64,000 nt of DNA from positions 1 to 64,000 of the forward strand of contig JACOND010000009.1 of NCBI GenBank assembly GCA_014323935.1. Direction: 5' to 3'. The notes below the pieces were generated by a model. It saw only the letters and a program-made list of their open reading frames with translations. It searched no databases and was not told where the DNA came from. Shown piece by piece: positions 27,931 through 36,945 of this stretch. This DNA is from Bdellovibrionales bacterium (GTDB taxonomy: Bacteria; Bdellovibrionota; Bdellovibrionia; Bdellovibrionales; UBA1609). A program made the position numbers and the translations under genes. Position 1 is the first letter of the stretch. The number at the start of each line of letters is the position of its first letter.

Positions 27931-28182
27931 TTAGAAATACATTTTTTCCAATTTATCAATAAGCAGAGCTCTCAATAACTCAATATTTTTCATCTGATCT
28001 TCATATTTCAAATCCTTATAAAGGATTTCATTTTTTAAACTATGAAGCCATTTTTTTTCTCCCTGATGGGATTTTGCTTCTATAAAACGATTGAGATACA
28101 AACCAACTTTTCGTTTAAAATCTCCTACATCAGTTTCATATAAATATTTAATATTTTCTATGAATTCTTCTTTTTTAATCAT
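27931..28182 (-). CDS. Small helical protein between prpD-like and radical SAM genes
   Basis: The 83-residue, charged and probably all-helical protein has no signal peptide or cysteine. The ATG at 28180-28182 has GGTGA about seven bases upstream. It starts 13 bases after the prpD-like stop and ends just before radical SAM paralogue D, so it sits inside the operon. I recognise no family. It could be a partner or a substrate of the enzymes, but it lacks the obvious leader/core layout or Gly-Gly cleavage site of a peptide precursor. Confidence 0.65.
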   Translation of the reverse strand: MIKKEEFIENIKYLYETDVGDFKRKVGLYLNRFIEAKSHQGEKKWLHSLKNEILYKDLKYEDQMKNIELLRALLIDKLEKMYF

Positions 28183-28195
28183 AAAATTTCACCGC

Positions 28196-29692
28196 TTAAA
28201 AAATCCCCTTTTTTCTACTTACATGAGACAAACCGGCTTGAACATTTAGTTCTTTCAAATCCCTTTTTGACAGTTCCTCTAGATTCTGAGCTAAATCTAA
28301 AAAACGACGAGCTTCTTGATGAGAAATAAAATTTTCTGTCAGATTTAAAAATTTATTGATGTAATCTTGACGAACAAAAGGGTTTAAACCAAAAGGATGA
28401 GCATGAGCTCTTTTTTTTTCTCCTTGAATCACTTTTCCATTTTTCATTTTAATTTCTACTCGCCCTCCAAAAGCCCTTTGATTCGGATCTAAATGTTTGT
28501 AAAGTTTTGTCCACTTTTCTTCTTCAAAAGTACTAATTTTATGCCAAAGACGAATGGTTTCAGGACGGTTGGATCGATGTTTTGTGTAAGATTTTTCATG
28601 GTGCCAGGAGGCATCTTCTAAGGCAACTGCAAAAATATACATGAGACTGTGATCTAAAGTTTCACGGCTCGCTTTCGGAGACATTTTTTGAGGATCTCCA
28701 GAACCTGTTCCAATCACATAGTGTGTATGATGAGAGGTGTAAATATTAATTTTTTGAATATCTGCGATTTCTTTAATTTGTTCCCGCATTTCAAAAGCCA
28801 AATCAATAAAAGCTTGGGCTTGATATTCTGCAGAATGGGCTTTCGTATAAGTTTCAAGAATGCTGTTTTTTTCCTCTCCCTTTTCTAAGATAGGGATTTG
28901 ATACTCTGCTGAAGGACCATCTAAGAGACAAGCCATCACAGAATCTTCTCCTTCATAAATAGGGGAAGGAGATTTCTCTCCTCTAAAAGCTCGATCTATG
29001 GCTTCAATAGCCATTTTACCTGAAAAAGCAGGAGCATAAGCTTTCCAACTAGAAATTTCAGCTTTACGAGATTGTCTTGTTGTAAAACAAACATGGACAA
29101 CTTGCTGGAGAGCTTGATAAGTTTGTTCGACACTCATGCCTAATAAAACTCCTAAACCCGCGGTTTGAGCCGGACCTAGATGAGCAATATGATCAATTTT
29201 ATGTTTATGAAGACAAATTCCTTTTACCAAGCTAATATGAACTTCATAAGCTGACAAACAAGCTTTTAAAAGCTCTTCTCCTGTCTTTTCTGTGTGCTGG
29301 GCAAGAGCTAAAATAGGAGGAATATTATCTGCGGGATGAGAATAATCTTCCGCTAAATAAGTGTCATGAAAATCTAATTCACGAACAGCAACTCCATTGG
29401 CCCAAGCCACCCATTCTGGGCTAAAACCATATTTGTTAGAAAGACCAAAAACGCGCCCTCCTTTAGAAAAAGGATGTTCAAGAGCCTGCTCTCTAGCATT
29501 CCTAACAGAGCTTCTTTGTAAGCTAGCAATAGCCACTCCGGCATTATCAATGATACGATTGATAAGCATCTCTTTAGCTCTCTGAGAAAGGGGAGCAGGA
29601 TCTAAAGCCATTTCAGCTAACTTCCATGCCAGTTGATCTTGTTTTTTTAACTTAAATTGAGAAGGATAAACTTTTAGAAGAAAATTTTTCAT
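28196..29692 (-). CDS. prpD: MmgE/PrpD family protein, 2-methylcitrate dehydratase-like
   Basis: The 498-residue protein matches bacterial PrpD in length and in segments such as REQALEHPFSKGGRVFGL, ELDFHDTYLAEDYSHPADNI, and the late RAFGGRVEIKMKNGKVI. PrpD dehydrates 2-methylcitrate in propionate breakdown. The partner genes prpB, prpC and acnD are not in this window. The genes that follow on the same strand are an unknown small gene and three radical SAM genes, so its role here may differ from the classical cycle. Confidence 0.88.
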   Translation of the reverse strand: MKNFLLKVYPSQFKLKKQDQLAWKLAEMALDPAPLSQRAKEMLINRIIDNAGVAIASLQRSSVRNAREQALEHPFSKGGRVFGLSNKYGFSPEWVAWANGVAVRELDFHDTYLAEDYSHPADNIPPILALAQHTEKTGEELLKACLSAYEVHISLVKGICLHKHKIDHIAHLGPAQTAGLGVLLGMSVEQTYQALQQVVHVCFTTRQSRKAEISSWKAYAPAFSGKMAIEAIDRAFRGEKSPSPIYEGEDSVMACLLDGPSAEYQIPILEKGEEKNSILETYTKAHSAEYQAQAFIDLAFEMREQIKEIADIQKINIYTSHHTHYVIGTGSGDPQKMSPKASRETLDHSLMYIFAVALEDASWHHEKSYTKHRSNRPETIRLWHKISTFEEEKWTKLYKHLDPNQRAFGGRVEIKMKNGKVIQGEKKRAHAHPFGLNPFVRQDYINKFLNLTENFISHQEARRFLDLAQNLEELSKRDLKELNVQAGLSHVSRKKGIF

Positions 29693-29860
29693 TTACATCT
29701 TTAATAAATTTTTATTTTAAAGAATGTTAACAAAAAAAAAAAAATTTGACAAATAAATAAACTCTTTATTTTAAATGATTCACTCCCTTTAAAAAACTAA
29801 ATAAGAAAACACTTCATTTTTTTCTCTTTTTCTAAATTTAAATTTTACATCTCTTGATGT

Positions 29861-31573
29861 TTACATCGCTTGAGGTCTAGGAATATTTAAAAGTTCTAAA
29901 CCTCTAAACAAAACCCGGTAAGTGAGTTTTGTAAGAAAAAGACGATCTTGCTGTCTAGAATGTCCTATGATTTTTTCTGAATTATAAAAACGATTAAAAC
30001 TTTTAGACAGATCTAATAAATACCTAGCTAAGAAATGGGGCTTTAACTTGTCCAGAGATTGAAAACAAATGGACTCAAAGAGAATGAGAAGCCAAGCAAG
30101 ATGTTGTTCCTGTTTATCTTGATAAGGAAATTGAAAATTTTCCTCTGCAATAAAGCCTGATTTTTTTAAAAGACTTCTAGCTCGAACCAAACTGTACTGA
30201 ACAAAAGGACCAGAATTCCCTTCAAAATCTAAAATTTTATTCCAATCAAAATCTACATCTTTAATTCTATCTTGCATCAAATCATTAAAAATTAAAGCTC
30301 CTAAAGCGATTTGCTTAGAAATATTTTTTTTATCTTCTAAAAAAGGGTTCCTTGTTTCAATAATTTTTTCAACTCTTGCAAGGGTTTGTTTTAAAATATC
30401 TTTAATATAAACAGCTTTTCCCCTTCTCGTAGACATTTTCCCATGCCCTTTAAAGCGATACATTCCAAACTGAAGATGCAAGTTTTTCCAATGAGAATTC
30501 AAATGCTGACTCACTTCAAAAATCTGTTTAAAATGTAAATTCTGATCTGAACCTGTGATATAAATATTTAAATCGGCTTTTAATTTTTCAAAACGATAAA
30601 TGATACTACATAAATCTCTTGAAGGGTACGTAGAAGTTCCATCACTTTTAGAAATCAAACAAGGAATTTCGCTGTTTTTTAAAAATACAACCTGAGCTCC
30701 TTCACTTGGTTTTAAAAGATTTTTTTCCCTCAAACGAGTTTTAAGGTCTTCCATAAAAGGAACATAAAAAGATTCCCCTAAAACCAAGTCATGTTGAACT
30801 TTTAAGAAATCCCAATACTTTTTATAGTTTTTAACAGACAGTTCCACAAAAAATTGCCAAAGTTCTTTTAAATCTTGATCTCCTTCTTCTAATTTCTTAA
30901 ACATCTCCTTTGCTGACTTTAACTTTTGTTTATCCGATTCAGCTGATTCATAAAATCTTATATAAAGCTTTACTAAAGAATCAAAAGCTTTATCTTTAAA
31001 ATCATACTCTTTTCCCCATTCTTTATAAGCCCATAAGAGCTTTCCAAACTGACTTCCCCAATCCCCTAAATGATTGAGAGCGGTCACTTTAAAACCAAAG
31101 GCCCTTGCTAAATTCACTAAGACTTGTCCTAAAAGAGTGGCTCTTAAATGTCCAACATTCATGTGTTTTGCAACATTAGGAGAGGCAAAATCTAAAACCA
31201 AGTGTTCTGGTTTTTCTAAATTAAAAACACTTAACTCTTTCTTATGAAATAAGCTCTTTAAATGATTTTGAATATACAAATCTTTAAATTTAAAATTGAC
31301 AAAACCAGCTAAAGATTCACAAGAGTTTAAAAAAGAAGGAGGAGAAGCTGATATACTTTGAGAGAATTCGTCTGCAAGTTTCTGAGGAGATTTTTTTTGT
31401 TGTTTTGCTAAATTAAAAACAGGCCAAGCTAAATGTCCTAGATCAAAGTGACGAGGCTGTTCTAAAATAATCTTTTGAGTTAAATTTTTTAGTTTAAAAT
31501 GTTCTTTCAAATAGTTCATCAGATCTTGTTTGATCTGCATGAAAGAGCTTTGTTCTTTTATAGAAAGTAACAT
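29861..31573 (-). CDS. argS: Arginyl-tRNA synthetase
   Basis: This is a class I synthetase with the HIGH-type motif HMNVGHLRATLLGQ, the KMSKS-type loop KMSTRRGKAVYIKD, an ArgS N-terminal domain, and a C-terminal anticodon-binding helical domain (GPFVQYSLVRARSLL). The frame extends to a TTG at 31607-31609, which gives an implausible Phe-rich start. I use the ATG at 31571-31573. The next ATG (31538-31540, MQIKQDLMNYL) gives the most typical ArgS N-terminus and may be the true start. None has a good Shine-Dalgarno. Confidence 0.94.
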   Translation of the reverse strand: MLLSIKEQSSFMQIKQDLMNYLKEHFKLKNLTQKIILEQPRHFDLGHLAWPVFNLAKQQKKSPQKLADEFSQSISASPPSFLNSCESLAGFVNFKFKDLYIQNHLKSLFHKKELSVFNLEKPEHLVLDFASPNVAKHMNVGHLRATLLGQVLVNLARAFGFKVTALNHLGDWGSQFGKLLWAYKEWGKEYDFKDKAFDSLVKLYIRFYESAESDKQKLKSAKEMFKKLEEGDQDLKELWQFFVELSVKNYKKYWDFLKVQHDLVLGESFYVPFMEDLKTRLREKNLLKPSEGAQVVFLKNSEIPCLISKSDGTSTYPSRDLCSIIYRFEKLKADLNIYITGSDQNLHFKQIFEVSQHLNSHWKNLHLQFGMYRFKGHGKMSTRRGKAVYIKDILKQTLARVEKIIETRNPFLEDKKNISKQIALGALIFNDLMQDRIKDVDFDWNKILDFEGNSGPFVQYSLVRARSLLKKSGFIAEENFQFPYQDKQEQHLAWLLILFESICFQSLDKLKPHFLARYLLDLSKSFNRFYNSEKIIGHSRQQDRLFLTKLTYRVLFRGLELLNIPRPQAM

Positions 31574-31765
31574 TCTCTTTTTATAACTAAAAAAAAAGCA
31601 AGCTTGCAAGCTCTGCTTTGAAAATAAAGAATCTTCTTAAATTAAGACCTCTGTCTTTACAATTAAAAGCCAGATGATTTTTTAAAAATGACTTTTTGAC
31701 TAAATATATCAATATTTAAGATTTTTTCTTTGCTTTTTTTTTATGAAAAAGGCACTATTTAGTTT

Positions 31766-32929
31766 ATGAAAAAATTACTTTTCCTATCCTTTTTCTTTGT
31801 TGTCCTATCTTGTTTAGCTCATTTTTACTTAGCATCGAGGGCTTATAAGCTTTCAGCCGGTTTCTTTGAACCGAGTGCTATCTGTAATATCAACAAAACA
31901 GTCAACTGTGATCAGGCTTTACTATCTCCTTATGCTAAAATTTTTGACTTCTCTATTTCTGACTTTGGGCTTTCCCTTCATCTCATCTTAGCTGTGCTTT
32001 TGATAGGTCTTATAAAATTTCCTCTAAAGGACTTTTGGAAAAACACTGCCTTTTACCTTTCTATCTTAATAAGTCTTAGCTCCCTTGTAATGATTGGGAT
32101 ATCTTTGACTGACTCTTTATACTGTCCAATCTGCTGGAGTTTATATATCCTTTCTTTTCTTACAAGTGGAGGATTATTTTGGTTTTTAAGAAAAGACCTT
32201 TTAGCTCCTTGGATTTTCTTAGGGCAAGCTTTTTCTAATATAAATTCTTATATTTTAGGAGCTTCTTTTATTGTACTTAGTATTTTTATCCACAGTACTT
32301 TTATAAATATCTACGATTTAAAAGACCAAAAAGAAATCCTTGTTGCGATTTTAAGAGACTGGCAAACGGAACCTGCTCTTGAACTCAAACAAACGGCCTT
32401 AAGAGAAGAAAATAAAGGAGATATCTTAGTTGCAGAGTTTGTTGATTTTTTATGTCCCAGTTGTAAAAAAGTTCAACCGGCTTTAAAAAAATTCTTAGAC
32501 AATTTCCCAAAGGTATCTTTTCACTTCTACGTCTATCCTTTAGACGCTTCTTGTAATCCCTCTTTGTCTTCTAAAGGCTCTGGCTTGAGCTGTGAATTAA
32601 GTAAAGCGACCTTCTGTGCAAAAGAAAAATTTTGGGAATTCCATGATTTCTTTTTTGAAAAGCAATCCCAATTTTTATCAGCCAGAGGCAATCAAAAAGA
32701 GATACAAAAGCTTTTTGATGAGATTTTAAATCAAACCCAGTTAGATAAACAAATCTTTTCATCTTGCATGAAAAAAGAAAGTACTTTAGAAAAAGTCATA
32801 CAATCAGCTCAAGCGGGAAACTTAGCAAAAATTCAAGGCACTCCTACTTTTTTTATTAATGGAAAAAAAGTAAGACATCAATCTTACAAGCTTTTAATTT
32901 TTAACAAAATTTATCAAAGTTTACAATGA
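31766..32929 (+). CDS. VKOR-DsbA fusion (disulfide-bond forming membrane protein)
   Basis: The 387-residue two-part protein begins with a vitamin K epoxide reductase-like domain of several membrane helices with Cys40, Cys48 and a CPIC redox motif (120-123). A DsbA-like thioredoxin domain follows, with CPSC at 230-233 and the cis-proline loop GTPTFFING. VKOR reoxidises DsbA with quinone, so the fusion is a self-contained disulfide-forming machine for the periplasm. It overlaps purN by four bases (ATGA). Confidence 0.92.
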   Translation: MKKLLFLSFFFVVLSCLAHFYLASRAYKLSAGFFEPSAICNINKTVNCDQALLSPYAKIFDFSISDFGLSLHLILAVLLIGLIKFPLKDFWKNTAFYLSILISLSSLVMIGISLTDSLYCPICWSLYILSFLTSGGLFWFLRKDLLAPWIFLGQAFSNINSYILGASFIVLSIFIHSTFINIYDLKDQKEILVAILRDWQTEPALELKQTALREENKGDILVAEFVDFLCPSCKKVQPALKKFLDNFPKVSFHFYVYPLDASCNPSLSSKGSGLSCELSKATFCAKEKFWEFHDFFFEKQSQFLSARGNQKEIQKLFDEILNQTQLDKQIFSSCMKKESTLEKVIQSAQAGNLAKIQGTPTFFINGKKVRHQSYKLLIFNKIYQSLQ

Positions 32930-33513
32930 AATCCCTTGTCGCTTTAGGATCAGGTCAAGGTTCTACGATTGAGTTCTTTTGTCAAAAGATCAAAAAATCA
33001 AAAAAGCCTTTTATTTTAAAAGCCATTGTTACAGATAATGTAAAATCAAATCTTTTTAAAGTTGCTGAAAACTTTCAAATTCCCTATCATAAACTTCCCT
33101 ATAATAAACACAATCCTCAGTTATGGAATCAACAGCTGTGTCAGCTTTTATGTTCCTATAAACCCTCTTTAATTGTTTTAGCTGGATTTTTAAAGAAAAT
33201 AGGTCCGGAAATTATTAAAACTTTTCCAAAGAAAATTATCAATTCTCACCCGTCCTTACTTCCCGAATTTGGAGGCAAAGGTTTTTATGGTTTAAAAATT
33301 CATAAAGCTGTTTTAAAAGAAAGAAAAAGACAAACAGGAATTAGCATCCATTGGGTTGATTTGGATTATGATAAAGGAAAGATCATAGCTCAAACAAGTC
33401 TTCCTGTTAAAAAAGAAGATACAGAAAAAACATTAGAAAAAAGAGTGAAACAAAAAGAAAAGAACTTTTATTTTGAAATCATTCAAAAGGTCTTACAAAA
33501 ACAGAAAAATTAA
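32926..33513 (+). CDS. purN: Phosphoribosylglycinamide formyltransferase
   Basis: The 195-residue PurN begins VALGSGQGST, has LAGFLKKIGPEIIKTF, the catalytic region INSHPSLLPEFGGKGFYG (Asn/His), and GISIHWVDLDYDKGKIIAQ with the catalytic Asp. It transfers formyl from 10-formyl-THF to GAR in purine synthesis. The start overlaps the VKOR-DsbA stop (ATGA). The stop shares TTAA with the convergent YHS gene. purE is far away at 56155, so the purine genes are dispersed. Confidence 0.93.
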   Translation: MKSLVALGSGQGSTIEFFCQKIKKSKKPFILKAIVTDNVKSNLFKVAENFQIPYHKLPYNKHNPQLWNQQLCQLLCSYKPSLIVLAGFLKKIGPEIIKTFPKKIINSHPSLLPEFGGKGFYGLKIHKAVLKERKRQTGISIHWVDLDYDKGKIIAQTSLPVKKEDTEKTLEKRVKQKEKNFYFEIIQKVLQKQKN

Positions 33514-33977
33514 AATGTTTTTTCAGATTTTTCCCAGGTTTTATCCGCTTTTTTTAACTGTTCTCTATGATTTTCTTTTTCCCATTTTCTTAATGTCCCA
33601 GTAAAAAATAAAAAAAGCCTTTCTTTTCCACTGCTATCTTTTTTGATAAAAAATTCATTATAATCGACAGGAACTCCTATTTTTCCATAAGACACTGCCC
33701 AAGAACACCATCCTCCATAAATAGGAACATAAGAAGAAGGGTCTTTATCAAAAAGCTCTTGATTTTCTTTACTAGAAAAATAATACTGGTGATTTTGATA
33801 AACAGAAGACCATTTTTTTAAACCTTTAACAGCTTTCTGGGATTTAAAATAAGCGACCACGTCGTAGCCCCCTAAAGCAACTCCCTGAGTATCATTAACC
33901 AGATCTACAGACATTTTAGCTTTTAAAGGACATCCAAAAGATAAAATAAAAAATAAGAGACTGAGATTGTATTTCAT
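33510..33977 (-). CDS. Secreted YHS-domain protein
   Basis: The 155-residue protein has a signal peptide (cleavage near PLKAK) and then a YHS-like domain: VALGGYDVVAYFKSQKAVKG, YYFSSKENQELFDKDPSSYVP, YGGWCSWAVS. Secreted YHS proteins of this size are common in proteobacteria and are suspected to bind metal, but the function is not settled. The gene is convergent with purN and its stop codon overlaps that of purN. Confidence 0.85.
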   Translation of the reverse strand: MKYNLSLLFFILSFGCPLKAKMSVDLVNDTQGVALGGYDVVAYFKSQKAVKGLKKWSSVYQNHQYYFSSKENQELFDKDPSSYVPIYGGWCSWAVSYGKIGVPVDYNEFFIKKDSSGKERLFLFFTGTLRKWEKENHREQLKKADKTWEKSEKTF

Positions 33978-34084
33978 AAAAAATCCTATTTCCTTTATGA
34001 AGGTCTAATTTAACAAATTATTCCTAAAAAGTCAATTTTATTTTTATCTTGAAAAGTCATTTACAAAAAGGAATAAATAAACTT

Positions 34085-34978
34085 ATGAAATTTTTTATTC
34101 TTATTGTGAAAGGTTTTTTTCTAGGTTTATCTATGGTTTTGCCGGGTGTTTCTGGAGGGACACTTGCTTTTATTATGGGGATTTATGAAAAATTAATTCA
34201 AGAAATATCTCTTTTTAAAAGCTCCCATATTAGAAATATCTTAAAGTGTTTTTCTTTTAATAAAAAACAAATTCATTTTCATTTTTCTAAATTACAAAAC
34301 ACCTGGGACTGGTCTTTTTTAATACCTCTTATGTTTGGTGTTCTCTCAGCTCCCATTGGATTTATCCTCTTTACTTTAGAATGGATCGAAAAAAATAATT
34401 TTATTTTTTACTCTCTGATCTGTGGACTGGTTCTAGCTAGCATGATTTCTCCTTTCAAACAGATGAAAAAATCCCTGCAAACTTTTTTATTTTTTTTTGT
34501 TTCTCTTATTTTTAATTTAGCTATTTTTTTCTATGGAAAAGAATTTTTTATTCTTTCAAAAGAAATCCCTTCTTTTTTATTTTTTCCTATTGGTTTTATT
34601 GTTTCAATAGCTTTCCTTGTACCTGGTCTTTCAGGTTCTTATTTGCTCCTCATTTTAGGTCTTTATGAAAAAACTCTTTTAGCCTTTAAAAACCTTGATT
34701 TTTTTATTATAGGTTTTTTCTTATTAGGTGGAATTTCAGGCTTTATTTTATCAGCTAAGGGAATTCAAAAGCTTTTGCAAAATTACTGGAATCAAAGTTT
34801 AGCCTGCATCTTAGGACTTATACTAGGGAGTTTATACTCTCTTTACCCTCTCAAAACCCATCCTTTTATTTGGGATAGAGAACAAAAACTTTTCCTGTTT
34901 TATATGACGGTAGGTTTTTTACTTTTTTTACTTTTTCATTTTTATCTAGGGAAAAAAAATAAAAAAACTCTGTCTTAG
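34085..34978 (+). CDS. DUF368 family membrane protein (PopT-like polyprenyl-phosphate transporter)
   Basis: This protein of about 297 residues has eight or more membrane helices and the two family signatures: SMVLPGVSGGTLAFIMGIYE near the N-terminus and FLVPGLSGSYLLLILGLYE in the second half, an inverted-repeat pair. DUF368 proteins have been linked to recycling of undecaprenyl phosphate across the membrane. The frame extends to a TTG at 34049. I use the ATG at 34085, which has AAAGGAAT about 11 bases upstream and starts right before the first helix. Confidence 0.9.
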   Translation: MKFFILIVKGFFLGLSMVLPGVSGGTLAFIMGIYEKLIQEISLFKSSHIRNILKCFSFNKKQIHFHFSKLQNTWDWSFLIPLMFGVLSAPIGFILFTLEWIEKNNFIFYSLICGLVLASMISPFKQMKKSLQTFLFFFVSLIFNLAIFFYGKEFFILSKEIPSFLFFPIGFIVSIAFLVPGLSGSYLLLILGLYEKTLLAFKNLDFFIIGFFLLGGISGFILSAKGIQKLLQNYWNQSLACILGLILGSLYSLYPLKTHPFIWDREQKLFLFYMTVGFLLFLLFHFYLGKKNKKTLS

Positions 34979-35051
34979 CTCTTTCTTTAAATCCATCCTA
35001 ATTTCTTCGAATCTTAATTTAAGATTTTTTTCAAACTAAAACAAAGAAGAC

Positions 35052-36944
35052 TTGCAGAAAATCAAAAAATCTATTAAATTATTCTTTGTGTATTTTAGTG
35101 GAAAAATCACCAATTCTTTTTTTACTTTTTTAAATCGCTATGAACTAGATACAAGTCGTTTTTTTGAAATAACTGCTTTAGAAATTGATTTTATAAAAGA
35201 TCCTTATTCCCTCATGTCAGCTGATCAAGTTGAACTTTTATTAAGAAATATTCAAAGAGCTTACCAAGATAAATTTATGGATAAAGACTTGGTCACAACT
35301 GTAGGACATAATGCTCCTGACTTAAAAGCATGGGGAGGATTGGAATCAGCTCTTTCTACTTTTTTTGAAAATCCTACGGCTATGTATCAAAAAATAGATA
35401 AGTTTTTTAGTTTTTTTATATCTCCTGCCCCTGGAATTTATAATAAACACAATCAAAAGGATTTTTTCTCTTTTGAAATGGATTTTAATTTTAATAAGTA
35501 TCCGACTGTGAAACAGTATTTTCTATCTGCTTTAGAAATTTTACCTGTTTTTCTAAAAAAAGAACAAACCGAAGCAAAATGGGAGAACAATTTAGTTAAA
35601 ATCTATCACTGTCAAGAAGAAACCCTTCCTCTTCCTTTAAAATCTTTTAAAAATAAAGTAGAAGCTAAATATTTGATTTCACAAATCAAAGCTCGGGAAA
35701 TTATTGACAGTCGTGGACAACCGACCCTGGAAGTTGACCTCTTTTGCGATGGAAAGAAGGTAGCAAAAGGACTGGTTCCTAGTGGAGCTTCTAAGGGTCA
35801 ATTTGAAGCAAGAGAGTTAAGGGATAAGAACCCTCGTTATTTTTTTTCAAAAGGCTTAAAAAAAGCTTGCAGTCATGTTCAAAAACTCTCAGATCTTTTA
35901 AAAAAACAAAATGTTCTAGAGCAAGAAAACATTGACAAACTTCTTTTAAAAGCAGATGGAAGTCCTTATAAAGAAAATCTAGGAGCTAATACTCTCTTAG
36001 CTGTTTCTTTAGCTTGTTTAAGAGCGAGTGCTAGACTATCTAGAAAGCCCCTTTATGAATATGCTCGTTTAAAGAATCAAAAATTTTCTCTTCCTGTTCC
36101 TCTTATAAATATTATCAATGGAGGAGTTCATGGCAGTAACTCCTTAGATATTCAAGAATTTATGATTGTTCCTTTAGATTTTCCTTCTTTCAAAGAAGCT
36201 CTGAGAGCCGGCTGTGAAATTTTTCACTGTTTAAAGCAAGATCTTCGTTCTCAAAATTTTTCCATTGCTGTAGGAGATGAAGGAGGATTCACTCCTCAGT
36301 TTTCATCTTCGACACAAGCTTTTGATTTTATTTTATCTGCTATAGAGAAATCTTCCTATACAGGAAAAGTGGCTTTAGCTCTAGACTGTGCGTCTTGTGA
36401 ATTTTATAAAAAAGATCATTATCTTTTTGAAGGGAAAAAAAGATTCTCAGACGAAATGATTTCTATCTATGAAAAATGGGTCAAAGATTATCCTCTCATT
36501 AGCATTGAAGATGGCTTAGATGAAAATGACTGGGCCGGATGGAAGAAGATGACTCAAAAGTTAGGACATAAAATTCAGCTGGTTGGAGATGACCTCTTTG
36601 TCACGCAAAGGGATCGGATTCAAAAAGGCATTCAAAACAAAGCAGCAAATGCTTTACTTGTGAAATACAATCAAGTAGGAACTCTTACAGAAAGTCTCTC
36701 AGCAGTTCAAACCGCTCAAGCTGGAAATTTTGCATGTATTTTTTCTCATAGAAGCGGTGAAACAGAGGATACAAGTATTGCAGATTTATCGGTCGCTTGG
36801 GGAACGGAACAAATCAAAACCGGTAGCGTGACACGAGGGGAAAGAACGGCTAAATACAACCGTCTGATTAGAATTGAAGAAGAGTTAGGAACTTCTGGAT
36901 TTTACAAAGGAAGTCAAGCTTTTAAAAATTTATCTCAGAGTTAA
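35052..36944 (+). CDS. eno: Enolase with a 205-residue N-terminal extension
   Basis: Residues about 206-630 are a complete enolase: REIIDSRGQPTLEV, VGDEGGFTPQ, the metal ligands in ALDCAS and ISIEDGLDE and VGDDLF, the catalytic Lys in LVKYNQVG, and SHRSGETED. It makes phosphoenolpyruvate. Residues 1-205 are extra and include TTVGHNAPDLKAWGGLESAL and FFISPAPG. From memory this resembles a sensor-like domain of deltaproteobacterial and Bdellovibrio histidine kinases; that is an inference. The start is TTG (35052-35054); the first in-frame Met is residue 55. ftsB follows by one base. Confidence 0.9.
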   Translation: MQKIKKSIKLFFVYFSGKITNSFFTFLNRYELDTSRFFEITALEIDFIKDPYSLMSADQVELLLRNIQRAYQDKFMDKDLVTTVGHNAPDLKAWGGLESALSTFFENPTAMYQKIDKFFSFFISPAPGIYNKHNQKDFFSFEMDFNFNKYPTVKQYFLSALEILPVFLKKEQTEAKWENNLVKIYHCQEETLPLPLKSFKNKVEAKYLISQIKAREIIDSRGQPTLEVDLFCDGKKVAKGLVPSGASKGQFEARELRDKNPRYFFSKGLKKACSHVQKLSDLLKKQNVLEQENIDKLLLKADGSPYKENLGANTLLAVSLACLRASARLSRKPLYEYARLKNQKFSLPVPLINIINGGVHGSNSLDIQEFMIVPLDFPSFKEALRAGCEIFHCLKQDLRSQNFSIAVGDEGGFTPQFSSSTQAFDFILSAIEKSSYTGKVALALDCASCEFYKKDHYLFEGKKRFSDEMISIYEKWVKDYPLISIEDGLDENDWAGWKKMTQKLGHKIQLVGDDLFVTQRDRIQKGIQNKAANALLVKYNQVGTLTESLSAVQTAQAGNFACIFSHRSGETEDTSIADLSVAWGTEQIKTGSVTRGERTAKYNRLIRIEEELGTSGFYKGSQAFKNLSQS

Positions 36945-36945
36945 A

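Noticed and set aside
27931-28182. Classical RiPP precursor peptide
   Set aside because: The protein is 83 residues, evenly charged and helical, with no Cys, no Gly-Gly site and no core-like C-terminus.
28196-29692. A propionate (methylcitrate) catabolic operon
   Set aside because: Only the prpD-like gene is present; prpB, prpC, acnD or a PrpR regulator are not seen.
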